From Eudromia elegans (lineage: Eukaryota > Chordata > Aves > Tinamiformes > Tinamidae), in the NCBI GenBank assembly GCA_003342815.1, contig PTEX01000011.1:3427748-3491747 (forward strand): a DNA stretch of 64,000 nt, read 5' to 3'. The translations under genes were made by a program, and so were the position numbers. Below, in pieces: positions 13,901-24,889 of this stretch. Under the pieces are notes generated by a model. The model was not told the origin of the DNA. It was given only the letters and a program-made list of their open reading frames with translations, and did not search any database. The first letter of the stretch is position 1, and each line of letters opens with the position of its first letter.

Positions 13901-16900
13901 CCCCCTTTAAGGAATCTGATATACATCATCTGTTTTTGATCTCCCTTACATATGTCATGTTTCTGCTTTTCATGTTTAACATGTGATTTACAACACTGCA
14001 TTGTTACATTAGTTCATATGCTTTAGCTTGCATCAATCAGTGTTTATTTTGTCACTATTGCTCTGTTGTTTCTGGATTTCTGTCTGTTCCTCAGTTTTCA
14101 GTGAACACTCAGTGAACCTCAGTGAACACTAGGTTCAGTGTTATCTGAAAACATTGCTACCTCAGAATTACCATTTTAAATGTAATTTTTGAAAAAACCT
14201 CTTCCAAAGCTATCCTCTAGTGAAAGGCAGTGGTTTCTACTCAGTCAAAAGTTGCAGGAGCGTCACATGGCTATTCATCCATACTTGATTTAGACATTCT
14301 CTGTCTTTGGTGAATTTTGAATTATTAGTTTTCCCCATACAGTCTATTGGATGTTACTGTGCAGGTGTTGGAGGGGGGGGTTGTTTGTTTATTTGAGGCT
14401 TGTCTTGTGCCTTCATAGTTCTCTTTTGACTCAACCTCTTGTAATTCATCAATAGCATCCACAGCACATCTAACCATGGGACATTTTCTACATCTCTCTC
14501 TTTAGCTGCTTCTTTTATAAAGGTTCTTTTTTAAAGTTAACAACACTGTTAATTTCTAGTGCTTGTTCTCCTGCCATCACAGCCGTTATTTGATGGTTTG
14601 ACTATTGTATCTTGAACTGTTTCATGCTGTTTCTTTTTCTTCTCCTCTTAAAGCTCACTATAAAAAATATAACCTAAAACACTTTTTCTCCGGTCAGGGA
14701 GCTGAAACAACTTGTTGTAACGTATATGTAACAGGCAAGCATAATACTCAATAGCAACTTGTAATTTCCTGTCAAGTTTAAGGTAAATTCCAATGGCTAG
14801 CTAAAAGAATCCCAGGATTCTCCAGCAAGATGCACACCAGGGAAGAGCTGTTCTCAGGCACTCGGGAGCTTATTCCGTTCCTTTCTGGTTATCTGGTAGG
14901 AGCTACAGTTCCCAACCTCCAAAATTGCCTATATGAATTATAACGGCAGTCGCACATCCCTCCTAAGAGGAGGGGATACTCTTACAGCTGACATCTTAGC
15001 ATAAACCAGCCTGAGCTCGGCTTGCCAGCTAAGAACACACACAGACATCCATTCCAACGTGCAGAGCTTTTCTTGTTCCTTCTGCCTTCAGTGTGTTTTG
15101 TTTTGGCTTTAGTTCTGGCCGGGAATAATGGATGAACTCTCAGAGCTGAGAGAATTCTATGACCCAGACACTGTGGAGCTGATGAACTGGATTAAGTAAG
15201 AGGATTTTTTTCTCCGTTTGAATGCTATTTATATAGATCTAATGTTCTTAGTTATAGTGCTCTCTCCTATTTGTCACAGGGCAGTAAACTCTAGTGACCC
15301 ATGGGAGTAGTTAAAGAGGAATGGGCTACCCAGAGATTGACATATTAAGGGCTGTGGACAGCAGTGAGATGTAAAGTCTCAGAGCTTGCTCTGCTCAGTT
15401 TTGTGGCAGTACATTGCGTTCCATGTGTCTGAAACCAGTTCACTCCCATAAATACACAAAGTTCCCTGGGGAAGGAATGGACAGTTTGGAGGTGTCATGT
15501 TTCTTGCATAATACATCTACCTCCTGGCATCAAGAATACTTAGCACTGAAACGGATTCCCTCCCCACTTCCTCAGTCAGATCGCCCTCTCCCACTTTATA
15601 GTTTTAAAAATCTTAGACGTACAGAATTGCAGGGCTAGAAAAGTAATTGTGATCAAGCTGGAGCTTTCCAAGGTACAGCCTAGGCGCAAAGCCTGTAGCA
15701 GGAATATGAATTAAAAATTTCAGTCCCACCTCATCAGTTTTGCTTTTTCACAAGGCCTTTCTCACAGTGCATAGGACAGTATTTTCGGTGGAAACCATTT
15801 GGGACATTGCATGTAGAACACCCTGAGAGAAGGGCCAGGTAGGGCATTCCCTGGAGGACTGTGAACATAAAGGGCATGTTCAATGAAGTAAGGTCACCCC
15901 TGAACACTTTAGGAATATCTCTAGACAGAACTTGACTCTGTGTATGGAACATATTTGGAAAGTGTTTCCTTCTTGAGGAAAATAGTCTGAAAAGATAGCC
16001 AAATATGCTACATTTGGCCCTGCTCTGTTTGAAATATTTCTTTGGCACACTGTGCAGGGTTTTGACATACAGTAAGCTTTAGGAGAAACCAGTCAGCCAA
16101 CAATTAAAGACAACTCCACCCCCAGCAACATTTTCATGATCCATAATGTTACATTTCTTTAGTCTATCAGCCAGAAGGAATAATTTACCAGCAAAATATA
16201 TGGCAGACTTTCCCTGACTTATTTTAAAAGCAGACCATGTTTTTTCTATCGTTTAGTATCTGTGTAGCCATATTGACATCTTCTCATGAGTAATGTTTAC
16301 CAGCCCGTTCCACTTAGCAATGCTGTTTTATTAAGAGATGGTAAATGTCTGATAGTTCAGGTCTCCTGTGTACAATATATGGAGTTATATATAGATTTAT
16401 ACATAAAATATGCATGTGGAGTTATTCCCAGCCATGAACTGGATTTGACTGGATCCAATGAGAATAATTTTTCTTACATTTGTAGTGCTGAGAATGCTAA
16501 ACTGATGCATGTCCCCTTTTCATTTTAAGTCATGACAGACAATTACAGAGTGGAAATTTCTCTTTAGAATTTATTGTGTTTAGAAGTATTATTCATGTAA
16601 AAGAAAAAGCTAATTATCTATGCATTAAATATCAGTCAACAGAAGTCTATTATATGTTCCTCAAGGTGGGACTCATTTTCTTAAATTTTGATGTGCAAGA
16701 AAAATATTTTACTGTATTAACACTTGATAGTTCTACTCTAGGTAATGATCTGGGAGGTTTGCATTACGCCCATTGGTGTCAAGAACTAACTATTAGCACT
16801 CAATATGTAGACCTGCAATTTTCCATGTGTATCCCAGAACTGAGAATAACTCACCTGTGCTGCAGCCTCTCCATATCAAGACAACCCTTCTATCTGCTTA

Positions 16901-19900
16901 GATTTAAATGCCTATTCACTTTTTCAAATATACTGAAAAATAGTCAGCTATTCCTCTAATATAAGCTGTCTATAGTTCTCCTTACTAGAACTGCCATAGC
17001 ATTTCCAGAAGTTTTACCAGGTTTTTAAATCATTACCATAAAGTTTTACATAGTTTTGGACTGATGCCATCCTAGAACACAGTTTTTGACATAACAATCT
17101 TATTTATCCCAGTCTCCTGTGTTATTTTTTACCTTCACCTGCCTACCACCTCACCTTACTTTCAAGGTATCCTAGCTCCACTTTTTTAAGCATATATTAA
17201 AAAGGCTTCACACATTACATTGTAGGGCACAGTTTTCCCAATCAGTTCAACTGTAATTAACTTGTTGAAGGCTCAGAGCTTAAAAAATTGAGATTATTTG
17301 TTCAAAATGCCATCAGGTCTGCTTGGAATTACATTTAAATTATATAATGCAAATCAGTTTGACCTGCAAGTCCTTGTCATTATTTAGTGATGTTTCATAC
17401 AGAATAAATTGTTTGCAGGTTGAGCAGTGTGGTGTGGAGCTTGGCAGAAAGCTATAAAAACAAATTATCCTTTCATTTTATACACCATTTGTTCAGACAT
17501 CTGTAAAAAATGCTTTTCTTCTCTGTAATAGAGAAGTGTCATTCCATGGTTTGAAGCACATTAGCTGCCTTGGATACAGCCCAGAGGAGTCAGTGCCAGA
17601 CTCAGGGAGGGTGTTGGGGAAAGATGCTTGCTTGAAATACAGAAGTCACAGCTCTTGCAAAACAATACTATTAATTGTCAGGCCTCCCTCTTGTGGCTCT
17701 TCCTGAAGCTAACAACTTGGTAGCTGCTACCTGCTCGACTTCTTTAAGCTCCACATAGGGAGGGCAGATATCACTTAAGGCCGGGTGTCTGTCCCCGGCA
17801 GTGTAGCCCAGGGACACGTTTGGTTTCCTGGCATCACCAGGAAAGCGCAGGAAAAGGTCCCACATCCAGCAGCAGTGATGGCAGCCGCATGCTGCCCTGG
17901 GACCACCCCGGGACAACAGGGACAGCACGTGCCGAGCCAAGCGGGTTCCTTTCCTTTAATGCAACCTTTACTTCATGACACTGATGCCTTTGAATGATTT
18001 AGATAAAAAGAAACATTAGAAATTACGTATTTTCAGAATTTAAAAAGCAACTGGTTTTATGAACTGCTAAAAAACTAGTCTTTCAATAAAACTAAACTGG
18101 TATATTAAAAACACTATCTCTGTCCCCTCTAGAGGAGATTAACATACTAGCACTAAAATGTTTAGAAATGACTTGTAACAAGTATTAAACAATTCTAAGC
18201 ATTTTCTGGCTGAAGATAATAGTAAAAAATAATGCTTTCTTAGCATTTTTAGTATTTATAGTTGAGGTTCCAAAAGGCTTCTAAATGCATCCTGGGGTCT
18301 CTCAGTCACAACTGCCGTAGACTATCATAGTCTAACAAGAATGTATTTTTATTGCAGTTTATTCACTTCACAAGAGTATGCCTTCTTAGAAGATGTCAGT
18401 AAAGGGAATATTGGAATTTAAGGCTTCCTGTTGAAAGGGAGGAGGGACAGGGAAGGTGCAAACATTTGCTTCGGCAGTTGCTCCCTGAAAATAGGACAGG
18501 CCAAAAAGTATTTTTTCAGTCTTTGTCCTCCTCCTGATCAATAATAACTGAAGCCACAATACCCCCCCAGAGACTTCTCAGACTTATGAACATTTGTTTA
18601 GGTCAAACACTCCAAGCACAGCAGTGTTTGCTGGGAGCATGCAGCTACTAGCAGGAGTCAAACTGTGCACTGGACGAACCTTAACCAATCATCCCCATTA
18701 TGAAGACAAGAATCTGAGAGAGAGAACGAAACAGGTAAGAATGTTTGGTTGTTTCAGGTGATACTCATCCTGGGCACAGGCCCCGCTCGCCCAAACAGCT
18801 GCCATCTCCAGGAACACGTCACTGGGCACATCTCACACTTGGCCTCTTGCTCTAGGTTACTTTCCAACACAGCCTCAGGATTTAATTTAATCTGGACACC
18901 TCAGTAGTACTTTGGGTGTCTGCTAACTCACTACTAGTGGCTGTTATGTTTCTGAACAACTAATTATACCTAGATACTCCAGCTAGTGCTGAATGAACAA
19001 GTTTGGGTTCTGCTGGCAAAAACAGACCCTGCCTCTCAGCCAGGTTGTTCACCTTTATGAAGCATTTCCTTGATTTGCCCAATACTCTTTAGCTCCCAAA
19101 CTAGCATATTAAATTGAATATAAGAACTGCCTCTACACAGAGCTGGAGAGAGAGTTTTAAGCAGTCATTCCCTGTAAGTTAGGCAGCCTCCAAGAGCTTT
19201 ACAGGTATATCTGTCAAAGACTTTCTGCAGGCTGAAGCACAATTCGCTACCTTTTGGCTTTGTAGTCAACCAGAATGCTATTTTGCATCATAGTAGCTCT
19301 AATGTAGATACAGTAGATTGTTACCGAATACATCAGATATATGTATACATTTTGAAAATACTGAAGTCATGTGGATTATAGCTGTCATTTCTTTCTCTGG
19401 TTCAGGGTAAAGGAATAATGAAAGAAGCAAACAAAGGAATGCACAGCAATATTATACTCGCTGTCTTACAAGGCAATTTCTTCCTTTATAGATTTATCAG
19501 ATCTATGCAAAGAGATCTCCTGAAGATGTTTACAGGATACTGCAATCCTTTGGCACAGACTACGTGATCCTAGAAGACAGTATATGTTACGAGAGAAGAC
19601 ACAGCAGAGGCTGTCGGTTACGTGACCTGCTAGACGTAGCTAATGGTCACGTAAGTATTTATACAAGTTTTAGGAAATTATGTGTTTTGTTAAGCTTTTT
19701 TGGGAAGAATTACAATTACAGTTTGAAGCAGGGTTTTCTCCATCATACTATAGCAGTGGGAAGTAAATCTAACAGAGCCTTTAAACGAGCTCACAACAGC
19801 CAGGACAAGCCCTACTTGCTTTTAGTGGTGTTGATAATTGGCAAGGAGGACTTCAGCCTGGAGAAAATGCTTAATGCCCTCCTGCTGAGTATCAGGTTAG

Positions 19901-20313
19901 CAAGGAGCCATGGCAGGCAACATAACTGAGAGCAGCTAGTGCCCCTGGCACACCAGCCAGGTGTGAATAACACGGGCCATGATACTGAATTTAACACTTC
20001 TCCCTCCCACTTGTCTCACATGACCACTGTTAGCATGTCTGAGCAGTCTAACCCTTTGAATGTTTGTCCAGGGTTGTTTCTGTTCATTATTATTGCTTTT
20101 AACAGTGAATTGACCAAGTATGTTTCACAAATCTGCTCATTTTCATTACAGATCATGGATGGTTTGGGAGAGAATGAGCCTGATTTGAAACCTTCATTGT
20201 ATCCTCGCTTCTGTGAGGAAATTAAAAGAAATCTGCCTTCTTATACTGTGCACTTCACTAAAGTGTTTCAAAACAAGACATTCCACGTTTACAGACTTGC
20301 TAAGCATAAATAA
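1863..20313 (+). CDS. DPY19L3: DPY19L3-like protein C-mannosyltransferase, 3' sixteen coding exons (5' end outside window)
   Basis: Multi-pass ER membrane enzyme of the GT-C fold that transfers mannose from dolichol-phosphate-mannose to tryptophan C2 in WxxW/C motifs of secreted proteins (family knowledge). Exons read here: 1863-1953, 2798-2919, 3122-3267, 5001-5124, 5879-6013, 7616-7747, 8605-8706, 9490-9563, 9811-9969, 11188-11313, 11650-11761, 12285-12341, 15113-15195, 18602-18734, 19492-19650, 20152-20313. Splice sites are GT-AG, phases agree throughout, and the 1,917 nt give 638 codons plus stop. The first in-window exon has the conserved luminal [13 protein letters not shown] motif around the likely catalytic acidic residue. 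Hydrophobic helices alternate with conserved loops such as RENWALPFF, and the C-terminal luminal part has [11 protein letters not shown] and [10 protein letters not shown]. From memory, these match human DPY19L3 (about 716 aa) better than DPY19L1 or L4, so about 78 N-terminal residues are missing to the left. Convergent with the cadherin gene. No frameshift or internal stop. Confidence 0.9.
2798..2919 (+). CDS. DPY19L3: DPY19L3 exon B: luminal loop
   Basis: Reads [16 protein letters not shown] then [20 protein letters not shown]. Acceptor CATTAAG, donor CAG|GTAGGC, phase 1 to 0. Contains the sequon NKT. Confidence 0.88.
3122..3267 (+). CDS. DPY19L3: DPY19L3 exon C: transmembrane segments
   Basis: Begins [17 protein letters not shown] and ends at the TM helix FWYITN, with codon R split across the intron. 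Acceptor TTTTACAG, donor CAG|GTAAGC, phase 0 to 2. Confidence 0.9.
4832..4925. repeat. TA/CA-rich microsatellite in DPY19L3 intron
   Basis: Alternating TATATA/TATATATACACACACA sequence, lying 75 bp before the acceptor of exon D. Confidence 0.8.
5001..5124 (+). CDS. DPY19L3: DPY19L3 exon D: RENWALP loop
   Basis: Reads [20 protein letters not shown], followed by [15 protein letters not shown]. Acceptor TTGAACAG, donor GAA|GTGAGT, phase 2 to 0. The RENWALPF loop is a family hallmark. Confidence 0.92.
5879..6013 (+). CDS. DPY19L3: DPY19L3 exon E: transmembrane segments
   Basis: 45 codons, phase 0 to 0, with [19 protein letters not shown] and a second helix. Acceptor CCTCCCAG, donor AAG|GTAAGA. 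Confidence 0.9.
7616..7747 (+). CDS. DPY19L3: DPY19L3 exon F: transmembrane segments
   Basis: 44 codons, phase 0 to 0, reading [20 protein letters not shown] and a second helix. Acceptor TTTTACAG, donor CAG|GTATGT. Confidence 0.9.
8605..8706 (+). CDS. DPY19L3: DPY19L3 exon G: transmembrane segment
   Basis: 34 codons, phase 0 to 0: basic KNLKKGG, then a hydrophobic helix ending NKVIK. Acceptor TTTCTAG, donor AAG|GTAAGC. Confidence 0.88.
9490..9563 (+). CDS. DPY19L3: DPY19L3 exon H: luminal loop
   Basis: Reads [20 protein letters not shown], phase 0 to 2. Acceptor TTCTTAG, donor AAG|GTATGA. The KFLKAKFG segment is conserved in the family. Confidence 0.88.
9811..9969 (+). CDS. DPY19L3: DPY19L3 exon I: luminal loop and transmembrane helix
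   Basis: Reads [20 protein letters not shown], then [14 protein letters not shown] and a helix. Acceptor TCTTTAG, donor CAG|GTACAG, phase 2 to 2. Confidence 0.9.
11188..11313 (+). CDS. DPY19L3: DPY19L3 exon J: cytosolic loop and transmembrane helix
   Basis: A charged, variable segment ([14 protein letters not shown]), then the conserved [15 protein letters not shown]. Acceptor TAATCAG, donor GAG|GTATAT, phase 2 to 2. Confidence 0.88.
11650..11761 (+). CDS. DPY19L3: DPY19L3 exon K: transmembrane segment
   Basis: Reads [20 protein letters not shown]. Acceptor TTCCCAG. The donor is AGG|GTTGGC, a weak match to consensus chosen because it restores phase 0 for the next exon. Confidence 0.85.
12285..12341 (+). 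CDS. DPY19L3: DPY19L3 exon L: short transmembrane exon
   Basis: Only 19 codons: [19 protein letters not shown], phase 0 to 0. Acceptor CTCTTAG, donor AAG|GTAAGA. Its small size makes it easy for gene finders to miss. Confidence 0.87.
12342..15112 (+). other. DPY19L3: DPY19L3 intron, 2.8 kb
   Basis: AT-rich. Small open frames on both strands around 13,000-13,350 look like chance. A short direct repeat of TCAGTGAACACT occurs near 14,098-14,140, and a G-run with GT-rich sequence sits near 14,366-14,385. No exon or RNA gene supported. Confidence 0.6.
15113..15195 (+). CDS. DPY19L3: DPY19L3 exon M: start of C-terminal luminal domain
   Basis: Reads [20 protein letters not shown], then VELMNWI, with the next codon split. 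Acceptor GGCTTTAG, donor TAA|GTAAGA, phase 0 to 2. Confidence 0.92.
15196..18601 (+). other. DPY19L3: DPY19L3 intron, 3.4 kb
   Basis: The longest DPY19L3 intron in the window. It holds a possible CR1 relic near 15,600 and an isolated GC-rich patch at about 17,680-17,950 with an open frame on the minus strand. No other exon supported. Confidence 0.6.
15603..15665. repeat. possible degenerate CR1-like LINE 3' end
   Basis: The stretch CAGAATTGCAGGGCTAGAAA followed by an AAGTAATTGTGATCAAG-like run resembles the conserved 3' end of sauropsid CR1 or L3 elements, of the type 'agaatt.cagggctggaa..gac...gatcat'. It is short and diverged. A RepeatMasker run would settle it. Confidence 0.3.
18602..18734 (+). 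CDS. DPY19L3: DPY19L3 exon N: C-terminal luminal domain
   Basis: Reads [20 protein letters not shown], then [20 protein letters not shown]. Acceptor TTGTTTAG, donor CAG|GTAAGA, phase 2 to 0. The VFAGS and NHPHYED motifs are family hallmarks. Confidence 0.93.
19492..19650 (+). CDS. DPY19L3: DPY19L3 exon O: C-terminal luminal domain
   Basis: 53 codons, phase 0 to 0: [18 protein letters not shown], then [20 protein letters not shown] and [11 protein letters not shown]. Acceptor CTTTATAG, donor CAC|GTAAGT. The two cysteines probably pair in the lumen (inference). Confidence 0.93.
20152..20313 (+). CDS. DPY19L3: DPY19L3 terminal coding exon
   Basis: Reads [14 protein letters not shown], then [20 protein letters not shown] and [17 protein letters not shown], and ends at TAA 20311-20313. 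Acceptor CATTACAG. The C-terminal [13 protein letters not shown] matches vertebrate DPY19L3. Confidence 0.93.
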   Translation: MMDGLGENEPDLKPSLYPRFCEEIKRNLPSYTVHFTKVFQNKTFHVYRLAKHK

Positions 20314-20940
20314 CATTTCCAGCAGTGGCTTCGAGTTCAGTATTTCCGTGCTAGAGCCCACATTAGATGATGTTTACAAATGTTCTAATATATTTTACAT
20401 TAACGATTTCTTGTGTAATAACTTTTCATTTTTAAAAGACTGCCTCATTTTGATAATACATTCCTGATTTTGCCAAAATTTTCATAGATTCATAAATAAA
20501 TGTTAGCAGGGACCATTTTGATTATCAACTCACCTCTGAATCCCTAGGATATTACATCCTTTCCATTTTTAACCAAACAAAAGACATGAAGTGAGCAGCC
20601 TGCATGACCACTGCAGAACAGCTAACCTGTGAAGCTCTGCTCAGGGTTTTGGATTTTTTTTTTTTTTTAAACTATAAAAGTGATAGAAATTCAATGAAAG
20701 CAAGCCACACTACTGAATTATTAGGTATGCTTCATCTCCATGAACCATGAAAGTGGGAACAACATTGGGTCTAGTCTCATCACCTTGATCCTCTCTGACA
20801 AACCTGTATGCTTTTTCAGTGCCTCTTTTTTTAATTCGTTGGGGCTGTATATGGACAGGAGTTTCCAAGCATATGTTTGCAGAATCAGCAAACAAGTTTA
20901 AAGAATAAAACTTTGATGATTGTACAGCATTTTTTAAATC
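20314..20940 (+). other. DPY19L3: probable DPY19L3 3' UTR with two AATAAA signals
   Basis: AATAAA hexamers occur at 20495-20500 and 20904-20909, so transcripts could end near 20,520 or 20,930. The first hexamer sits inside the CR1-like fragment. The true cleavage site needs RNA evidence. Confidence 0.45.
20481..20555. repeat. degenerate sauropsid CR1-like 3' end
   Basis: TTCATAGATTCATAAATAAA, then GCAGGGACCATTTTGATTAT and a CACCTCTGAATCCCTAGGA run, follow the well-known sauropsid CR1 3' terminal pattern (TTCATAGATTCATAGA..., AGGGACCATT.TGATCAT...TGACCTCCTG). Old and diverged. One of the reasons to call the host a sauropsid. Confidence 0.55.
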
Positions 20941-23900
20941 ATACAGAAACTCACTGTTTTATAATGTTAAGCATTTAGTGATGGAGTGTTGTGTATTTCT
21001 AATGAGAATCAAGGTTGGAGCATGCTTTGAATACGTGTTGCATGTTTGTATCCTCTCACAGTGCTCAGGACAAAGAACAAATTCTCTGCTTGGACTCTCA
21101 CAACACCGTTTTCTGTATTTGCTTTCCAAACCACAGGGGATCCCTTTCACCCCTCAGGTATCCCAGAAGTAGGATACCAAAATGGGACACTGCCAACCTT
21201 ACAACAGAAAGATTCCCCTCAGACTGGCAGGAAATCTAGGTATTTAAATGACGTTCAGGTACTAGAGTTTTGCTTTACAGTATTTCAAGTAATGGAAAGA
21301 CCCGTTTTTAGCACTCTACATTGTCAGGATGTCCTTGCTCCTCTTCCTAAGGAAGAGATTACAGGAGGGTTTTTTTGACCCGATTTGTAAGTAGTGAAGG
21401 CAGACCTCAGTCTCTGAGAACTTTGCAATTTGTTTTTAGCCATTAGCATTTTCCAGGGTGGAACTTTGTGAGTTTTATTGGCTTTTTAAATGCTACGTAG
21501 AAAACATTTCATTCTTACTGTAATTTAGTGCTATTTTGATTTTACACTGAAATTAGAGATTAGGGCCAACAAACTCTAACAGTATTTTCCAACCTTAATT
21601 AGGTATCTACTAGGATCATTTGTTTCTTATGAAAAAGAGACTTGTAGTAATCAAGTGCCTCTAGGCCAACACTGAATTAACATTTGAACACCTATTAGAT
21701 TGTTTGTGATCTGTGCAAATAACTGAGTTACAATAATTACCACTGCAATTAATTTCTAATGATGAGAAACTTAAAGTGCTCCTGATAGCAAACTCCACAT
21801 TTAATTTAATCAAGATGTGTAATGAGATTAACTTTCACAAGTGAGCTGTGTTCCAATTCCAAGTGATTTAAATATTTTCCCTTTTCAGCTGTAGCAAGGT
21901 AAATTACAGAAGAGATGGGAGACAGTTATGTCACATGCTCAAGCAATTTTATATTCCGTAAATACTCATTAAACAGCGTTCAACATCTCCCTGCACTTTC
22001 ATGCCAACACAAAAGGAAAGCGCGCTTTAATCACGCTGGGTTTAAATCAAACATTGACAGCAGCTAGATTGTTAAAGAGAGCAGCTGAAACTCCTGAATG
22101 GTTTCTACCCTGTAGCCCTTAATGAGGTTGGAGACCACTGCAGTTTAACATAATACAATAATAAAACATTTTAATCAGTATTAAAACTTTAATTAGGCCT
22201 GTAATGATGCATGCCTGTTCTTGCTGAAAGCATGGGTCAGTGGTTTCCTCAGCAAGTGCCTTACAGTAAATGAAAACAAGCACATGTAAGGTGAAGTATT
22301 GCTAGGATGTAGTGTCTTCTTTTAAAACGTGGTTGTGTTTTTCTGTAAAGGTGCATTAACTTTCTTCTAATTGAAATGAAAGATTCCAAGATCTAGTCAC
22401 AGTCTAGGATTTGCAGAACTTATTTCTGGTCAAGAGCTGAAGCTAAGAAGTCCCAATTACTACAGTCATTTTTAAATAGAGTGTTTTTCTTCAGCAGAGC
22501 CTCTATCATTGCCAAAACAGAAAGTTAAGCTTTCTGTAGAAACTGCGGAGTGAATGAAATTACCGAGGAGCCCATAAACTGGCTTTTTTTCTTCAGAAAG
22601 CATTAAACACATGGCTGCTGAGCCCTAGAATACCACAGTAGCATAGCACCTCCTTGGGGCTCAAACACCCCCAGATCAGCACAGCAGGAGCACAGACTGG
22701 GAGGCTGCCCAGTATTTCTGAAAGTGCTTTACCTTCTGCCCTTTGCAGTCCCTCAGGCCTCCATAGCTTGTGACACTTTGAAACAATCCCAACCATTCCA
22801 ACATCTGAAAATTGACATTTTAAGTGGAGAGATCTATTTCAGTGAGTAACTAGTGCAGCCTTCAGAAGACTAATCTCCGTTAAACAGAAAGTGGCACTCA
22901 CCAGCCCAGCAGAAGGGAGGAACTCCTCACTGCAGCGCTCCAGGCAGGCAGCCCTGGGCACCAGCTGCTTTTATGCCCTTGATTTAGGGGTGAGTAACTG
23001 CCCCGGATCAGGTGCTGGGCTGCAGGAGCAGCAGTGAAAGGGTTGGGTTTCCTGGCCCTGCAGGTTTGGTGTGAAGGTCTTCTAGGAGACTTCTAGGAGG
23101 TACTTGGTGTTTTATTTGTTTGAGGTTTTTTTCTTTACTTCCTGTGTCTTTGTGTGATATGTGTTTATTGCATTAAGACTGCGTTTTTGGTTTTGTTTTT
23201 TTTAAAAAAAAACCTTCTGCTTCTGTTGATCTATGTCACCCCAATGCATCTTATGCATTGTATGCATAAGTATGAGGTGCCTTCACGAACAACACTTAGA
23301 GCACTCTGGCAAGTACCTAGCCATGTGGCTGACACCATCCCATCGTGACTTCTGCAGTGTTGGACGTTGTCTGCAAGGGCTTTCCAGCTGCGCAGTATCA
23401 GTGGAATTGAAGTGTGAAGAGCTGCTTTAGACTGCAGAGCCAAAATGTTATCCAGGAGCCAGAAGGGTCTGGAGGAGAGAAAAGCCTTTGAGATCCATAA
23501 TTATATTTTCATTTCTCTTCCAATGTTCTGCTGCTGAAGTATAACAAACAACTTTTATACTCCGTTGTTCTACAGAGATGTAGTGACTATTGTACACTAA
23601 ATAAACTTGTGTCACTGAGAAATCACATTTTCTGTTTATAGAGTGGGGTGTATAGAGAAATACAGCTGTGCACATGTAATGCTGCCCTTAGGAGACTTTG
23701 GGGGCATTAGCAATATTAACTGGGAACAAACACAGGCGTTCTATAAGATTATTAATTCAATTAATGCCTTGCAATCATAAGGTGGTCAACTGGTAGAATA
23801 CGGCGTGCCAGAGACCCCAAGTGTCTCGAACCTGTCTCAGCCATCAAGAATTATCAATAGCATAGTGCAAGCTATTTATTTAAATCCCCAAGAAATGGCC

Positions 23901-24697
23901 ATGTTTTCCATCACTTCTCTAATTAAGGAACTGCTTGAATTCCCCCTAATCTCCTAATCCTGCGTCTTTTATTGCCAGGTTTCCCTTCTAAACCTGCTGG
24001 ATCTAGCCAGTAGGTCACACTTAAGGACAAGCAGCTTTCGTTGGCTGGACTGCATGTTATACTGGGCATGTTATTTTAAATGGGGAAAAACACAGAGATT
24101 AATATAGTTGACAGACAGACAGATTAAATACTAATATCCACAAGATTATTTGAATTTCAGACCTTTACAAATATTTTATACTAAATAAAATGGTCTTACT
24201 ACATGTTAAAGTCTGTAAAGAACTTGGAAGGAGATTAGTAAAAGTACCAGATTACTGAAAACCCAACTACCTAGGGACCTGCATGTATTTTTTTAATTCT
24301 AATTATTTAAGGTTTTCCTTCCCCCTTGGCCATTGTAAAGCTTTTGGTTGTCAGGCCAGCTGTCCCCGTTCTTGAGAGATGTCCGTGCACCCTGGGGTAA
24401 GCATTTTATGTAAAGAAATACCAAAATGCTTGCATGCATCTGCAAATGTGGGAGAAGCAGAGAGGCGATGTCAGCATCTCAACGGTGACTAGACCAGTGG
24501 CACTAACACAGATAAATCGAACTGATTAGTGAGCCCTAGGAAGGGGACAGGTGGGTTGTGACAGGCCATTGCAGCAGCAAACGGGTATGGGCAAGAGCTC
24601 CTTTCTTATCGAAGCAGTAGCCTGGACTGGTTCGGATAGACACCTGCAGCTCTGCCATGTTGTACACATCCTGGAGAGAGAGAACATTCACCTTCAG
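20941..24697. other. gap between convergent genes, no gene supported
   Basis: AT-rich sequence containing only short open frames without recognisable homology. A promoter-like patch on the minus strand is listed separately at 22,902-22,975. I searched the minus strand by eye for the conserved cadherin catenin-binding motifs (APPF/Y-D-x-L, Y-x-YEG, GSLSSL, WGPRF) and found none. Confidence 0.5.
22902..22975 (-). promoter_or_regulatory. possible TATA-type promoter and first exon, minus strand
   Basis: Reading the minus strand, CATAAAAGC (about 22,975-22,967) is followed by a GC-rich segment ending in a strong splice-donor match GTGAGT at 22,901-22,896. This would be a short non-coding first exon. 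No downstream coding exon was recognised, so this is weak. Confidence 0.2.
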
Positions 24698-24889
24698 TTA
24701 GGATTTCCTGTAGGTACCAAACTTCCAGATTCTAGCACACGGAGAGAGGGCAGCTGAGGCAGCCTCTCCGGCCTGAACACCAGATCCAGGACTGGCCCGT
24801 TCAGGCAGCGCCGCGCTGGGTACAAGACGGTCAGGAACCACCCCGGAGGGGAGGATGGCTGGTGAAGAGCTCACAACCGGCATCACGAG
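24698..24889 (-). CDS. candidate alternative terminal exon of the cadherin (unproven)
   Basis: A locally GC-rich patch. After an acceptor-like TTGAATCCAGAG the minus strand is open in phase 0, which matches the donor phase of the last sure exon (25521-25675), for 63 codons to TAA. It begins LVMPVVSSSPAILPSGVVPD. It shows none of the conserved beta-catenin-binding motifs, so it may be chance or a lineage-specific tail. Confidence 0.18.
   Translation of the reverse strand, partial: LVMPVVSSSPAILPSGVVPDRLVPSAALPERASPGSGVQAGEAASAALSPCARIWKFGTYRKS

Noticed and set aside
1863..20313. Assignment of the first gene to DPY19L1 or DPY19L4
   Set aside because: The C-terminal segments [22 protein letters not shown] and FQNKTFHVY and the TM loops match DPY19L3 as I remember it. 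DPY19L1 ends differently, and DPY19L4 diverges in the same blocks. An alignment would confirm.
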